NCBI GenBank assembly: GCA_026874595.1
Contig: CM049310.1
Span: 36,411,558 to 36,475,557 of the forward strand
Direction of reading: 5' to 3'
Length of the DNA: 64,000 bases
From: Sipunculus nudus
Lineage: Eukaryota > Annelida > Sipuncula > Golfingiida > Sipunculidae
Below, piece after piece: positions 51,001 to 59,582 of the stretch (position 1 is the stretch's first letter; the number at the start of each line of letters is the position of its first letter). The position numbers and the translations under genes were made by a program. The notes below the pieces were generated by a model. The model was not told where the DNA came from, did not search any database, and saw only the letters and a program-made list of their open reading frames with translations.

Positions 51001-51459
51001 TGTTTTTCCCTGTTTAGCCAAAAATTCTATTATTATCATCCTTTTTCCTGATCACATGACATTTTCATCGAAACATAAAAAAAGGTAAAAAAAATGCTGG
51101 CACGCACAGAATTTCGAAGAAAGTGCCTGAGAACCATACCCTTTTTTGTGGCCTTTAGCTTCTTATTTTGCAGCAGACCCATGGACCTGAGCCTGCAATG
51201 AAAATCTTTGAGCATGATGGAAAATGGTGCATAGTAGGACTTCATACATGGTACCTATCTTAAACTGTACATTTTTAATGTTTGTATGTTTGGTGTGATT
51301 AAATTTAGTTATATATAATTATGAAGTAATAGTACATATATAATTTACAGAACCCGGTCAGAGACCTTCCCATTGGACCAGTTCACAACTGAAATAGACA
51401 CAGGGGAGAGAAAGAAAAAAGGAGTTCAGCTTGATGAAGAATTTTTCCTCATAGACTGA
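21339..51459 (+). CDS. CLVS: Clavesin (CRAL-TRIO lipid-binding protein), complete, five coding exons
   Basis: Exons 21339-21471, 22051-22481, 42473-42583, 46051-46238 and 51351-51459 join in frame across GT-AG introns (phases 1, 0, 0, 2). They give 323 residues ending EEFFLID before TGA. Domains: a CRAL-TRIO N-terminal helical region (~10-75, with [20 protein letters not shown]), then the CRAL-TRIO lipid pocket (~95-260, including [51 protein letters not shown] and LPAELGG). A basic patch ([11 protein letters not shown], ~216-225) sits where family members bind phosphoinositides. Length and order fit clavesin (vertebrate CLVS1/2, ~330-354) better than alpha-tocopherol transfer protein or RLBP1. 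Known role: binds PtdIns(3,5)P2 and clathrin adaptors on trans-Golgi/endosomal vesicles and influences late endosome and lysosome morphology, mostly in neurons. Intron 2 is 19,991 bases and full of transposons. The start was chosen because [10 protein letters not shown] precedes the conserved helices with no better upstream ATG. Confidence 0.96.
22051..22481 (+). CDS. CLVS: Clavesin coding exon 2
   Basis: 431 bases after a strong pyrimidine tract and acceptor ttccag, ending at donor GTTAGT. It encodes residues ~45-188. These include [18 protein letters not shown] (end of the N-terminal domain), the linker, and the first half of the CRAL-TRIO pocket ([29 protein letters not shown]). These strings are diagnostic of the clavesin/alpha-TTP/CRALBP group and closest to clavesin. 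Confidence 0.97.
22885..23217. repeat. Inverted repeat pair, ~75-95-bp arms
   Basis: The left arm (22885-22956, with tatgctccttatgcagtggt ... ctcctttcacttaaccactg) is matched in reverse complement by the right arm (about 23128-23217, with ctgcataaggagtatag). About 160 bases lie between them. A diverged third copy of the arm follows the 21-bp array (about 20572-20660). The arms could be ends of a small non-autonomous element, and no target duplication was identified. Confidence 0.5.
23768..24502. repeat. Perfect 369-bp tandem duplication
   Basis: The segment beginning gcagccctggttgcccatg at 23768 recurs at 24137. By eye it is identical throughout and ends ...gagttgtgaacttg at both 24133 and 24502. 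Absence of differences implies a very recent duplication or an assembly artefact. Confidence 0.9.
24669..24830. repeat. GTACTC/GAGTAC-rich element end, copy 1
   Basis: Starts cagagttgggtccgggtac and contains about ten GTACTC/GAGTAC/AAGTACT motifs in both orientations. A related segment at 34882-35069 ends gtacttttggacccaaccct. The CAGAGTTGGGTCC start resembles hAT-type termini, but no matching right end or 8-bp duplication was found, so both copies are probably fragments. Confidence 0.5.
26660..28238. mobile_element. hAT-like non-autonomous transposon with perfect 8-bp target site duplication
   Basis: The left terminus CAGGGTTGGGTTTTAGGC (26660) and right terminus GCCTAAAACTTGCCAACCCTG (ending 28238) are inverted repeats. 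The identical 8-mer CTGTGAGC flanks both sides (26652-26659 and 28239-28246). An 8-bp duplication and CAGGGTTGG ends are typical of hAT elements. Subterminal regions are rich in GCCTAAAAC/GTTTTAGGC motifs in both orientations. The 1,579-bp interior has no transposase coding, so the element depends on another copy. It is inserted in an older repeat, of which 31836-31900 keeps an uninterrupted relative (aaactgtgagctaatgcg). Confidence 0.9.
28239..28745 (+). repeat. Interspersed repeat interrupted by the hAT element (copy 1)
   Basis: Runs from gtgagcttatgcaataacgc through cgtccgtccatcgtcagcc to '...ttggctgagttacaggagtttgaacttagtcatctgtc' and a GGTGGCGCCACC site at 28712. The same order of segments recurs at 31836-32860. 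The 'gcgtccgtc' and 'cttcttctctgaaac' strings look like repeats common in bivalve and gastropod genomes (from memory, untested). Non-coding. Confidence 0.6.
29150..30520 (-). mobile_element. Helitron-like non-autonomous element C (same family, minus orientation)
   Basis: On the minus strand this begins with the same left end as element B (near 30515) and runs through about four pairs of ~140-bp core units with GGTGGCGCCACC-like palindromes. It finishes in the tail carrying the shared 'gcagttcacatgtga' segment (29195-29210). Core units here differ by several percent, so this copy is older or unequally homogenised relative to element A. It lies inside clavesin intron 2 in antisense orientation. 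Confidence 0.5.
31836..32860 (+). repeat. Interspersed repeat, copy 2, with internal ~140-240-bp repetitions
   Basis: Begins agccaaactgtgagctaatgcg, the uninterrupted counterpart of the hAT target. It repeats the block 'cttcttctc.gaaac..ccgg.ccaaattgtt.aatatt.cacaga' to 'ttttggctgagttacagga.gttgaacttagtcat' about four times. It contains a decayed GGTGGCACCACC at 32275. Non-coding. Confidence 0.6.
32980..33240. repeat. Short degenerate tandem repeat (ttcactcagtgcag)
   Basis: Several irregular copies of 'caggtcaagagttcactcagtgcagccaggta', interspersed with 'ttggcagactgccaactgtgtcagat.atgcaacagg'. No coding signal. Confidence 0.7.
34882..35069. repeat. GTACTC/GAGTAC-rich element end, copy 2 (opposite end type)
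   Basis: Dense GTACTC/AAGTACT motifs ending in ttttggacccaaccct, the inverse of the start of the 24669 copy. Probably the right end of a member of the same family. The corresponding left end is not recognisable upstream. Confidence 0.45.
37683..38190. repeat. Triplicated ~180-bp repeat
   Basis: Three units are marked by 'catcatgaattgca' at 37688, 37868 and 38037. Each continues with 'tatttggcagaaagtataat.aaaacatgctct', 'aaatagtcat' and 'caaatatgacccttaacaagcatc'. Spacing is 180 and then 169 bases. It ends where Helitron-like element D begins. Confidence 0.85.
38195..39030 (-). mobile_element. Helitron-like non-autonomous element D (same family, diverged)
   Basis: Minus-strand copy with the family tail (GCGGCGG region near 38265). 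The 3' hairpin arm gtatccacc (38206-38214) pairs with ggatg-like sequence near 38233. The core units at 38500-38930 have decayed palindromes (for example ggtggtgtaatc). The left end near 39000 retains the segment shared with B and C. It abuts a triplicated ~180-bp repeat at 37.68-38.2 kb. Confidence 0.45.
39901..42019. mobile_element. 2.1-kb foldback element with long terminal inverted repeats carrying CTCGCCTAGGCGAG palindromes
   Basis: The two ends are perfect inverses for the first 16 bases (TGTCAGAGACGAGATT at 39901; AATC...GTCTCTGACA ending 42019). They remain highly similar for about 200 bases, and with indels for about 430-520 bases (to about 40325 and from about 41490). Each arm contains three perfect copies of the 14-bp palindrome CTCGCCTAGGCGAG plus variants. 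The element sits between TATATATA-rich flanks, consistent with insertion at a TA/AT-rich target. The interior is AT-rich with a local duplication at 40220-40310 / 40349-40430. No transposase frame is seen. Confidence 0.9.
42019..42063. repeat. (AT)n microsatellite at the right edge of the foldback element
   Basis: Over 20 AT dinucleotides directly follow the TCTCTGACA end. The left side has a shorter tatatatata tract, so the target was probably an (AT)n run that has since expanded on one side. Confidence 0.9.
42473..42583 (+). CDS. CLVS: Clavesin coding exon 3
   Basis: 111 bases (37 codons, phase 0 at both ends) between acceptor ggttttcag and donor GTATAT. It encodes [20 protein letters not shown] and [17 protein letters not shown]. 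This covers the conserved CRAL-TRIO strand and the basic helix at the phosphoinositide-binding face. Confidence 0.97.
42955..45330 (+). repeat. ~157-bp degenerate tandem repeat element
   Basis: Starts with tttttagctcagctgagtgt and closes with 'gttgagcgtcacggcccatg' and 'ggcctcttgtcat'. In between are about fourteen degenerate units recognised by 'gggcacaaattgtatccatt', 'aggcctagaatcttctaac', 'ggaggtcctaggcaaatctc' and 'ttggaaacctgaaattaggtca'. Usual spacing is about 157 bases, with partial units. The related 49265-50665 segment has the same start and end types, so this is an interspersed element with a tandem core. No protein is coded. Confidence 0.8.
45530..45660 (+). repeat. Possible tRNA-derived SINE fragment
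   Basis: 'TGGTTGAGTGGTTACAGTGT' (45542-45561) resembles a tRNA A-box region and 'GGTTCATATCT' (45594-45604) a B box, about 45 bases apart. The fold is too imperfect for a functional tRNA. Confidence 0.4.
46051..46238 (+). CDS. CLVS: Clavesin coding exon 4
   Basis: 188 bases between acceptor ttcattttag and donor GTGAGT. It encodes [20 protein letters not shown], then [20 protein letters not shown], then a less conserved tail. The HGNN...LP-E-GG block is the C-terminal end of the CRAL-TRIO domain and is shared by clavesins and alpha-TTP. Confidence 0.97.
46915..47425. repeat. Irregular ~70-100-bp tandem repeat in clavesin intron 4
   Basis: Six or so degenerate units share 'ttttcaccgggtgacaca.tgttgtg', 'taggtcttcaggttcttccactgaggtaga' and 'tttcttgaaa.tttacaca'. 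Unit length varies through internal deletions. Confidence 0.75.
47430..49260. other. Clavesin intron 4, no element recognised
   Basis: AT-rich intronic sequence. The only local structure is three near-copies of 'gtaaggtaaactgtattttgtttaa' at 49013-49080. No coding signal. Confidence 0.4.
49265..50665 (+). repeat. Second copy of the ~157-bp tandem repeat element
   Basis: Begins 'ttagttcagctgtcaatctg' and ends 'tcagctgagcgtcatgaccc' then 'attggtcacttg', matching the ends of the 42955-45330 element. It is interrupted at about 50072-50282 by a CpG-rich segment of different composition. Confidence 0.75.
50072..50282. other. CpG-rich insertion of unknown origin
   Basis: Between two repeat units lies about 210 bases containing 'gagacgcccg', 'ggatcccgagacgagagtg' and 'aacggacacggccggcggga', then 'aataaacg' and a T run. 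CpG is far denser than anywhere nearby. It could be a retroposed 5' UTR or a SINE-like sequence. I do not recognise it. Confidence 0.4.
50859..51153. mobile_element. Harbinger-like MITE, copy 1
   Basis: Left end GGCCCAAAAAAAGGGTGTGG followed by TTCTCAGGCAC; right end GTGCCTGAGAACCATACCC, then TTTTTTGTGGCC. The arms are inverted repeats of ~30 bases. It ends about 200 bases before clavesin exon 5. Three more copies follow at 56059, 59045 and 59583. Confidence 0.75.
51351..51459 (+). CDS. CLVS: Clavesin coding exon 5 with stop codon
   Basis: 109 bases after acceptor taatttacag. It encodes a polar, charged tail ([20 protein letters not shown], then [15 protein letters not shown]) and stops at TGA 51457-51459. 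The tail is not strongly conserved in the family. I accept it because the split Lys codon joins correctly, the frame stays open to the stop, and no alternative terminal exon is seen before it. Confidence 0.85.
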
Positions 51460-51774
51460 TAACCTTCTCATAAACTGCCTTACTTCCTCACCTGTAGCCC
51501 TCATCACTCTTGTATATAGTCAGGATATGGGACAGTCATGGTAGTCATCGCAACGTGTTCTAGTCAGTAGGTTAGCCACATGCAGCATTGCCACCAAATA
51601 AGTCACTGCCTCATTGCTTTTTAAGATGTATACATTTATACAAGGTTAACAGTGTTTACATTATATTGCATTATATACTTAGTGTACTGCATAACACAGT
51701 TTTGTATGTTCATGTGTTCTTTTGTGTGTGCATATTTGATTAATATATGAGTGAGTGTAGCCATATTTGTCATA

Positions 51775-51814
<40 letters not shown>

Positions 51815-52600
51815 AATATTATTATTAATAATATTGCATGTGTCAGATCATAAGACAAAAATCAGAAAAAAAATTTGCACTATTTACAGTCATCACAAAG
51901 TATCACATATTTTGCACCAGTTGCAGTGTATACACTTGTATTTCATACATGGTTCATTATCTAACGTTTTATTTGATTACTGGTTGCCCACCAGTAGTCT
52001 CTCTGACACCTTTCTAAAGGACTGTATTTAACATTTATTTATTTATAATTGGTAATCAACAACCATTGGTCCAGAATAATAATCATATGCAAAATCATGC
52101 ATTTACTATTTAGCCAGATGTCAGTTTGATACAAGAGTTGCTAATATTCTGAATAGTTACTCAAGAATCTAAATATAATAAAATTTAAGGTTTGGCTTTC
52201 TATGGAATATACACCTATTTTTCTCGTATTCTACCACCAAATGTGACTAAACACAAGAGGTTTTGTGAAGATATTATTATGTGAATAGTTGAGCATTAGA
52301 CGTCATATCACCACACTTGCCTTTATACCTCCCTAGTGCTATCTGTGTAGCTGCACAAAGTGGTTTAGATGGTCATGTCATTATCATTGATATTACCTCA
52401 TCCTTCACTGATTTATCATACCTCTTTGTGTCATGATTGTATAATACTGTATAACATACTACAGGGTGCTGTATAAGAACAAACATTATTTACAGACATT
52501 ATATTTACCTTGAAATGACATCCCAAACTATTTGTCCATTTATGTTAATGGAGGAGGCCATCTAAGGACAGGAATAAAAAATACATCCCTTGTTGCAAGG
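51460..52600 (+). other. Probable clavesin 3' UTR
   Basis: Sequence after the stop is AT-rich and non-coding, with a (TA)n run at about 51773-51806. AATAAA polyadenylation hexamers lie at 52177-52182 and 52573-52578, and others follow further down (for example near 53436 and 53680). The real cleavage site cannot be chosen without transcript data. Confidence 0.4.
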
Positions 52601-52659
52601 AACTGAACTCTCATTTTAGAAAATGCCACCATTTTGTGGTCATTTTATGTGAAGAGACT

Positions 52660-53375
52660 GGCATGACCTGGTGCTAGGTATTGAACTACACATTAGCAGT
52701 CAAGCACCACCTGGTGCTAGGTATTGAATTACCTTAAAGTCTAGCTCCACCTGGTGGTAGGTATTGAATTATACATTAGCATTCAAGCACCACCTGGTGC
52801 TAGGTATTGAATTACATTAAAGTCTAGCTCCACCTGGTGGTAGGTATTGAACTACACAGCAGTCAAGCACCACCTAGTGCTAGGTATTGAATTACATTAA
52901 AGTCTAGCTCCACCTGGTGGTAGGTATTGAACTATACATTAGCATTCAAGCACCACCTGGTGTTTAGTATTGAACTACACATTAGCAGTCAAGCACCACC
53001 TGGTGCTAGGTATTGAATTACATTAAGTCTAGCTCCACCTGGTGGTAGGTATTGAACTACACATTAGCAGTCAAGCACCACCTGGTGCTAGGTATTGAAT
53101 TACATTAAAGTCTAGCTCCACCTGGTGGTAGGTATTGAACTTCACATTAGCAGTCAAGCACCACCTGGTGCTAGGTATTGAATTACATTAAAGTCTAGCT
53201 CCACCTGGTGGTAGGTATTGAACTTCACATTAGCAGTCAAGCACCACCTGGTGCTAGGTATTGAATTACATTAAAGTCTAGCTCCACCTGGTGGTAGGTT
53301 TTGAACTACACATTAGCAGTCAAGTACCACCTGGTTGTAGGCATTGAACTACATATGAGTAGAAAAGCACCACTT
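52660..53375. repeat. 83-bp dimeric tandem array (CACCTGGTG cores, CTCF-like)
   Basis: Two related half-units of 40 and 43 bases alternate. Type 1 is 'caagcaccacctggtgctag' + 'gtattgaattacattaaagt'; type 2 is 'ctagctccacctggtggtag' + 'gtattgaactacacattagcagt'. About 17 half-units are present. On the minus strand type 2 reads CTACCACCAGGTGGAGCTAG, close to the CTCF core CCASYAGRKGGCRSY (one mismatch in 14). Two isolated relatives lie at 53813-53830 and 54527-54545. Confidence 0.9.
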
Positions 53376-53379
53376 AGAG

Positions 53380-55500
53380 GCAGTGATGGGACTTAGCGTT
53401 TCAGACTAACATTATGCTGCCTTTACTGTAACCACAAAATAAATCATTCCCTTCAGCTAAGAGATCAAGATCACTATTTGTGAGCACATGAATTTTTCCC
53501 ACAACTGACTCTCCATTCTCGGCACTGAAAGCAAGTATGGCGGCTTCCATAACAGTGCATCAGGTGAGAAAACAAACTTTCAGGTGGTTCTGGATGGTTA
53601 TATTCAGAGAAGAAACCTGTTTTGATATACATGCTTTATTGTTTGAGAGGATTTTTTTTTTTGCTTTTCTCTTCATACAATAATAAAGCACCTTTAGCTA
53701 TTTTAGGAACTCCATGGTATTTCCCAGTTGCCTCTTAATGCTCTCATCACGACCACATCCCATCTCATGATTACCATAGACAATAGGGGTTCTGAATGCA
53801 GCAATTAGTACATCCACCAGGTGGTGGGTATGGAACTATTCATTATCAAACTAACTGCAGTGGGTGGCAGTCATAGAAAATATAAATGAGAGACATAGTT
53901 GGGTGGCAAGCTTGGAATATTGTACTAAATGTAGCATTCATCTATTCTGAAGTATGTATCATTTGCAAGTCAATAGGCGTCTTCTTTTGATGTTTCCCAA
54001 GTACAGGGAAGTACATTTAATCCTGACTTCTGTGACACTTACTGTATAATGTTGATACCCAGGTGCTATGATGTCTTTCCCAGAGAGTAGTTTTATATGA
54101 GAGTTTGACCATTCTGTCAAGTTAAGCAGAAATATAAACCTATACACCATTCATATTTTAGACTCTCATGAACTACAATTCTTAATGCTTCATTTACATA
54201 TAATATGTCCTTGAATATAAATTAATTAAAATTATTATAGGCTGAAAAATACATGTATATCCAAAAAAGAGGGCATGTGATTTTTGCAGAAGATGGGTAG
54301 GAGGGGATGCCCTTCTTTATTGCCATGGATTTACTTCTATTTGACTATAAATTATAACTATGCTGAAGAAAATAATGCCAAAATATCATCTTAGCAAATA
54401 AGTCACCTGTGCAATACATTATGTGCAATATCAAATTAAAAGTGCATGTTTACTTTTGTGATAAGTAATAAGGGTACATTAAAACTGCAAGGATATTTAC
54501 AGTACAGAGTACCTTTATTGTAATCAGCACCACCTAGTGGTCATTCTGTGAAACAAAATATGTCAGGGAGAAAAAAAAATTACTCTGATGAATTCCATCA
54601 TGTTACATAATTAGATGATCATTTTATCCTGAAATTTGTATAAGATAACAAAGTTACAGTTTATTTCGCCCATTATTTATTTTGTGGGTACTTTTCTTAA
54701 ATTTTCATCAGTTAACAGTTGAAATGGAATGAGTCCTGAATTATGTGAAATATTGCCTGATGATATATGGTACCTTAATGGTGGGTCAGCTATTGAATGA
54801 GAACACCAAGGAAGGTGGATACCAGTCAAGTACTGGTATGAGAGACACCATGTAAAGGTCTGAACACCACATCACTCAGCATGGTTATGACTTAGGACTG
54901 CGCTGCCAGCTGCTGTGATCAATATAATGTTTACACTGTCTGGGACAGATCTATAAAACTGAGAACTAAGGAGTTGTTCCACCACTCTTGTCCTATACAA
55001 CACGGGATGCCCATTGGAATTTCTCAATAATTCCAGTATTCCAATTTCTCCACTATTCCATGAAATGACAGTTCATAGCCAAATATAAACAGCAGTAGGA
55101 AATTGAGGCAGAGATATAGAGAAAGAAACCTACTTAAGGCTTATACTTGCAGAATACTGGTTTTCAAAATTATTTATATTCAGATATGTAACCTGAGACC
55201 GTTTTGTTCCTTTAGTAGAATAGGGAACTGAAATGGAATGAAAATAATAATTTACCTTGTGTGAAGTTCTTGTTAATATAAATATAAAATGAACAAACTG
55301 AAAGCACTGGTACAGTGATGGCCTCTTTAACATTACTCAAATACCACTCCATAAATTGGACAGCTGAATTACATTTTTTATAGAATACCATGAGCCACTG
55401 TTCATTGTAATCACAACAGAACTTGTCTAAAAGTAGGTTTCAGAAGTTAAAGTTTGCAAAGAAATAGAATCAGTTAGTAGAATAGAGTACAGGAATTTGA
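53380..55500. other. Downstream flank, no gene recognised
   Basis: AT-rich with no recognisable exon. ATGGCGGCTTCC at 53537 opens nine codons (MAASITVHQ) before a possible donor GTGAGA; nothing links it to a gene. Isolated single copies of the CACCTGGTG-type core lie at 53813 and 54527. Confidence 0.4.
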
Positions 55501-55518
55501 ATCTCTTTGTAGTGCTGT

Positions 55519-55875
55519 CAGATTCTTGACCCCTGACCTTAATGCTGGGTCAGTTTTTTTACCTTTGACCTTCATGCTGGTTCAAATTCTAAATTTTTTA
55601 CCCAAATGTTTGATTAGATTCTTAACCTTTGACCTACATGATAGGTCAGATTCTTGACCTTTGACATCATGCTAGTTCAGATCCTTGAACTTTGATCTTA
55701 ATACTGGATCAGAATTATGGGCTTTGACCTACATGCGTGGTCAGTTTCTAGGCCTTCTACCTAAAAATATTATCAGTTCCTTGATCTTTGGCCTACATGC
55801 TGGTACAGCTTCTTGACCTTTTACCTACCCAATTTAGGTTAAATTCTTGATCTTTGACCTATGTGTTGAGTCAGA
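55519..55875. repeat. ~40-bp degenerate tandem array of TGACCTTTGACCT (DR1-like) motifs
   Basis: About nine units of 'gtcagattcttgacctttga' + 'cctacatgctg' are present. Several contain two TGACCT half-sites one base apart, for example ttgacctttgacat near 55653, taacctttgacct near 55624 and ttacctttgacct near 55559. The reverse complement is AGGTCAAAGGTCA, the DR1 consensus. Confidence 0.75.
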
Positions 55876-56058
55876 TTTTGTATCCTTATCATTAGTATCC
55901 TGCTTGTTTTTTACTATTGGTTGATCAGTTTCTGCAAGCTGGCATAATGTACAACTTTCAAGGTATACTATATGATCAGCTGCCTCAAATGCTAACACAC
56001 CTGAACCTATGACTGTTGTTAAAGTAAAGTAATATGAGGTAAGGTAGTGCACAGGTTA

Positions 56059-56345
56059 GGCCAAAAAAAGGTATGGTTCTCAGGCACCTTTTTTCAGAAA
56101 TCAGTGCGGGTGGGTGATATTTAATTTTTACCATTTTTGTATGTTTCGATAAAAATGTCATAAACAGCATTGTTTTGCTAAACAGGTAAAAGCACTACAT
56201 AACAAAGGAAATCTTATCAAATTTGTATTACATATTTTATCTTCATGTACGATGATAATCAAAATAAACATTTTGATGTGGGTGGGGGGGGGGGGGGTTA
56301 AAATTGATGAAGACGCTGCCTTAGAATCACACCTTTATTTTTTTA
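56059..56345. mobile_element. Harbinger-like MITE, copy 2 (inverted, right end decayed)
   Basis: Starts GGCCAAAAAAAGGTATGGTT + CTCAGGCACC. The interior matches the reverse complement of copy 1 (for example 'gctaaacaggtaaaagcactac'). The right arm is eroded ('gctgccttagaatcacacc'). A G run (56281-56297) lies inside. Confidence 0.7.
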
Positions 56346-56349
56346 CCCT

Positions 56350-58120
56350 TACATTAAACTTTTCTTCCCCATTTAAAGAAGTGCACAGATTAAATTGTTT
56401 AGATTGTACTTGAATAATGCATTTAATATAAAACACAACCTCTTTTAGTTAGTTCTTTTAGTAGGATTTGTTCTATGCTAGGACTGTAATATTGTCTTGT
56501 ATGTATGATGCCAAAATTTGAAGTAAAACTTTTTTTAACTTGCACTAGAGTATTATTTAATATACTGATGAATCTTCGAACCCTCTATATACACTAATGA
56601 TAACATCCACTGATTTGCAAAACACTTAAATGTCAGCATGATATTGTTTTTTACAGAACATCATAATTATTTCAGATGATACAAGAATGTTGCTTTCATG
56701 AGATTTAATTTTATCTGATTTTGTTAGATTAGAGATGCTTGTTATATCAGTCTTTCCCTATTTATAATATTTATTTATGTTTTAAACAGGTCACCATTAT
56801 TTAAGCCTGGACAATCTTAGATAGTAGTAGTCATAAGCTGTGATGACTGTTTAGAGGATTATGTAGCATTAGTTTTACATTTACCAAGCAGGTGTTTGTT
56901 TTTGACTGCCTGTGTGTTTGCCTGTTTGTTTGCAGGTATAGTCATTTATTACTTGTGTACCTGAGACCTCAACCTTATCTTTAATGTTGCCGAGAAAGTT
57001 GAGGGTATGTTATCACCTATGTTTATTGATTAGTCTGTTAGCAAGAATACATAAGAAGTATTTGCTTATACCAATTGGGTACTGGAGACCTCAACTAGGG
57101 TCTTTGTTTCATTTATTTATAGATATGTACAAGTTCACTTGAGAATTAAATATTCATTGTCATTTACTTGCCAGATCCTTATTGTATTAGAAATATTAGT
57201 ATTAACTTAATTACAGTAAGTGACAGACATTGAGATAATGTATTACATTACAAATGCAGTATTGTTTTTAGCTCAGTCTTTATCATTGAAGAATAACAGT
57301 CATCTATTTGAATCGCTAGGGTTAATGCAGTTAATTCTAGACAACTGGGTTGTTTCATATATTCAAATTAAATTTAATGCAACAGAGTATTGTTCAAAAG
57401 GTTTATATATTTTATATTTATGTTCATTGAAGTGCCAAACTTGTGTGTATGGAAATGGGGAGTTTGAAATTCAGGCTTCAGAACATCTTAGTTAAGTTAT
57501 GCAGTAAATGATCCAAAAAACACAGAGTGGATCTGTTTCAAGAAATTTACAAGCACACAGATGGACCAATCAGATGACTTTTAAGAGCAGATGGTCCAAT
57601 CAGATGGCCGGATTATGACTTGATGCTTTGCCTATAATTTACAGATTGATTATCCTCTGCATCAGTGTTTCCTGGGCTGGATATGAAGATAACTGTAGGA
57701 CTGAAGGTTAATATAAGAACAGTAGTATAACCCTTTTCTTATCTTTGATATAATAGGTTTAACAAGTGACATTGCATATATAAATTAAATGCCCAATTTT
57801 TTTCTTGAATCAAGATGATGTCAAATCTTTAAGAGCTTGCCTTTATACCATTAATATATGTACATTTAAAAAACCTCACTGCTGCTGTTATCAGTCTCAC
57901 ACCATCGAACAATTCAGGAAATTATTAAACTAATGAGAAGCATCCTCCATTGTATGAGCTTGTAGAATACTTAACAATACCATAGGACTTTACACCATCA
58001 AACATGGGTCATGTGGCCAGTGCCAATCTAGTTGTAGAACCGCAGAACTGTGATTAATATATATTGTAATAAATCTTAGATTCATCAATTTGTTTACTGT
58101 TATCTGTGACTTTCTCCTGC
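56350..58120. other. Downstream flank, no gene recognised
   Basis: AT-rich. A 91-codon open frame at 57220-57495 has no family motif, no flanking splice or promoter signal and AT-driven composition, so I do not call it a gene. Confidence 0.4.
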
Positions 58121-58124
58121 ATTT

Positions 58125-58615
58125 TATGCCCCCGTCACAAATTTACTGGGGCATAATGTTTTACCCATGTCTGTCTTTCTGTCCTTCCATCCTTCCGTCA
58201 TTCCGAAATGAAACAGTTGTACGGACATTTTTTTTTTGCAATGCCTGCAGATATTGACCTAATTTATTGTACCTTGCCAAATCATGACCAGTTACAGATC
58301 AAGTTTGCCTTTTGTCGCGGTTGACTTACTTTTATACGTATGACAGCTCCTGAACATAGAAAATTTCATTAAAATTGAAATTTTTATAATAAATGCACAT
58401 GTACAGACTTTTTTGCAATGCCTGTGGATAATGGCCTGATTTTTGTGTGTAGGCGCATAATGACCACTTACAGATCGAGTTTGCATTTTGTCCTGGTTCA
58501 CCAACTTTTGAACATATGACAGCACCTAAACATAGAAAATTTTGCAAACTTTAACAAATATTTCTAATTTGCTCCAGGTGGGGGCATTCGTGTCATTCTG
58601 ACACATCTAGTTGAT
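58125..58615. repeat. Interspersed repeat of the GGGGGCAT-ended type
   Basis: Starts 'atgcccccgtcacaaattta' and ends 'ggtgggggcattcgtgtcat' + 'tctgacacatctagtt', so GGGGGCAT and ATGCCCCC are inverted. The interior has two ~180-bp halves sharing 'tttttgcaatgcctg.ggata', 'atgaccacttacagatc.agtttgc.ttttgtc' and 'tatgacagcacctaaacatagaaaatt'. Similar repeats are common in molluscs and other invertebrates. Confidence 0.7.
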
Positions 58616-59044
58616 TTATGTGATTCATTTAAGATGTATGGGAATGTTTGCAGCACTCCATTTAACAGGTAAAACAAGTTATGTATGTACAAGTGTTTCA
58701 GGAGGATACTGGTATACTGTAATGTTCCTGTATATAAAAGGTCTGCTGCTCTTCTGATTTACCCTTGACATCTGGCCACCAAATCAGATTTATAAGCTAA
58801 AATTGCTGTGGTCATTTCTAAAGATGTTGAATTAAATGTTGGGTGAGTTGAGCTTAAAAAAGAAATCTGTCAAAGAATTCCTTCTAGTTATTACACAAAT
58901 TCCATGAAAGATCTCTTCACCCTTTCCTATTTACATGCACTCTTCATGGGTACCCTAAATATTGGTCAAACAAATCTTATAGCAGGTCATTGATTATGTA
59001 GAATGTCCCCCTCCCAGAAGATAAGGCTGTATTGAGAATGATTA

Positions 59045-59315
59045 GGCCAAAAAATAAAAGTTAATTGTTCTCAGGTACCCACCCTGCATTAAGTTTAACC
59101 TCCTGCATAAAAAATTTTCATCTTTCAAAAAGATAAAGTAATACAATTTTGATAAGATTTCCTTTGTTATTTAGTGCTTTTACCTGTTTAGCAAAAACTT
59201 CTGTTATTTTCATGCTTTTCCTTTATTATTATGGAAACACAAAAAAAGGAAACAAAAATATCGCCCACACTGATTTCTGAAAAAAGTGCCTGAGAACCAT
59301 ACCTATTTTTTGGCC
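59045..59315. mobile_element. Harbinger-like MITE, copy 3 with TTA target duplication
   Basis: GGCCAAAAAATAAAAG ... AGTGCCTGAGAACCATACCT + ATTTTTTGGCC is flanked on both sides by TTA (59042-59044, 59316-59318). A 3-bp TTA/TAA duplication is the PIF/Harbinger signature. 271 bp, non-coding. Confidence 0.75.
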
Positions 59316-59582
59316 TTACCTGAAGCAAGTGTTGCAACTACAGGGCTTCAAAAATGTGAGGGTAAGAATCTGGGATGCTTAAAAACTCACTTTGACATTC
59401 ATTTTTAGGGGTCACACCTGGTTTTGGTCGCCCTATATTTGACTGAGAGAATCATTAGTTTGCTTCTGGTTTCAGTCGCTGATCATTGCAGATCACATCA
59501 CAAGGCAGTTATACTTGTAAACACATATAATGAAACAATAATAAAAATTTGACTGTATGACCATATAATGATACAAAAATTA

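Noticed and set aside
53537-53563. First coding exon of another gene (ATGGCGGCTTCC..., nine codons then GTGAGA)
   Set aside because: There is no downstream exon, no CpG-rich promoter and no recognisable peptide. Too little to call.
57220-57495. 91-codon open frame downstream of clavesin
   Set aside because: It has no motif, signal or splice context, and AT-rich sequence yields such frames by chance.
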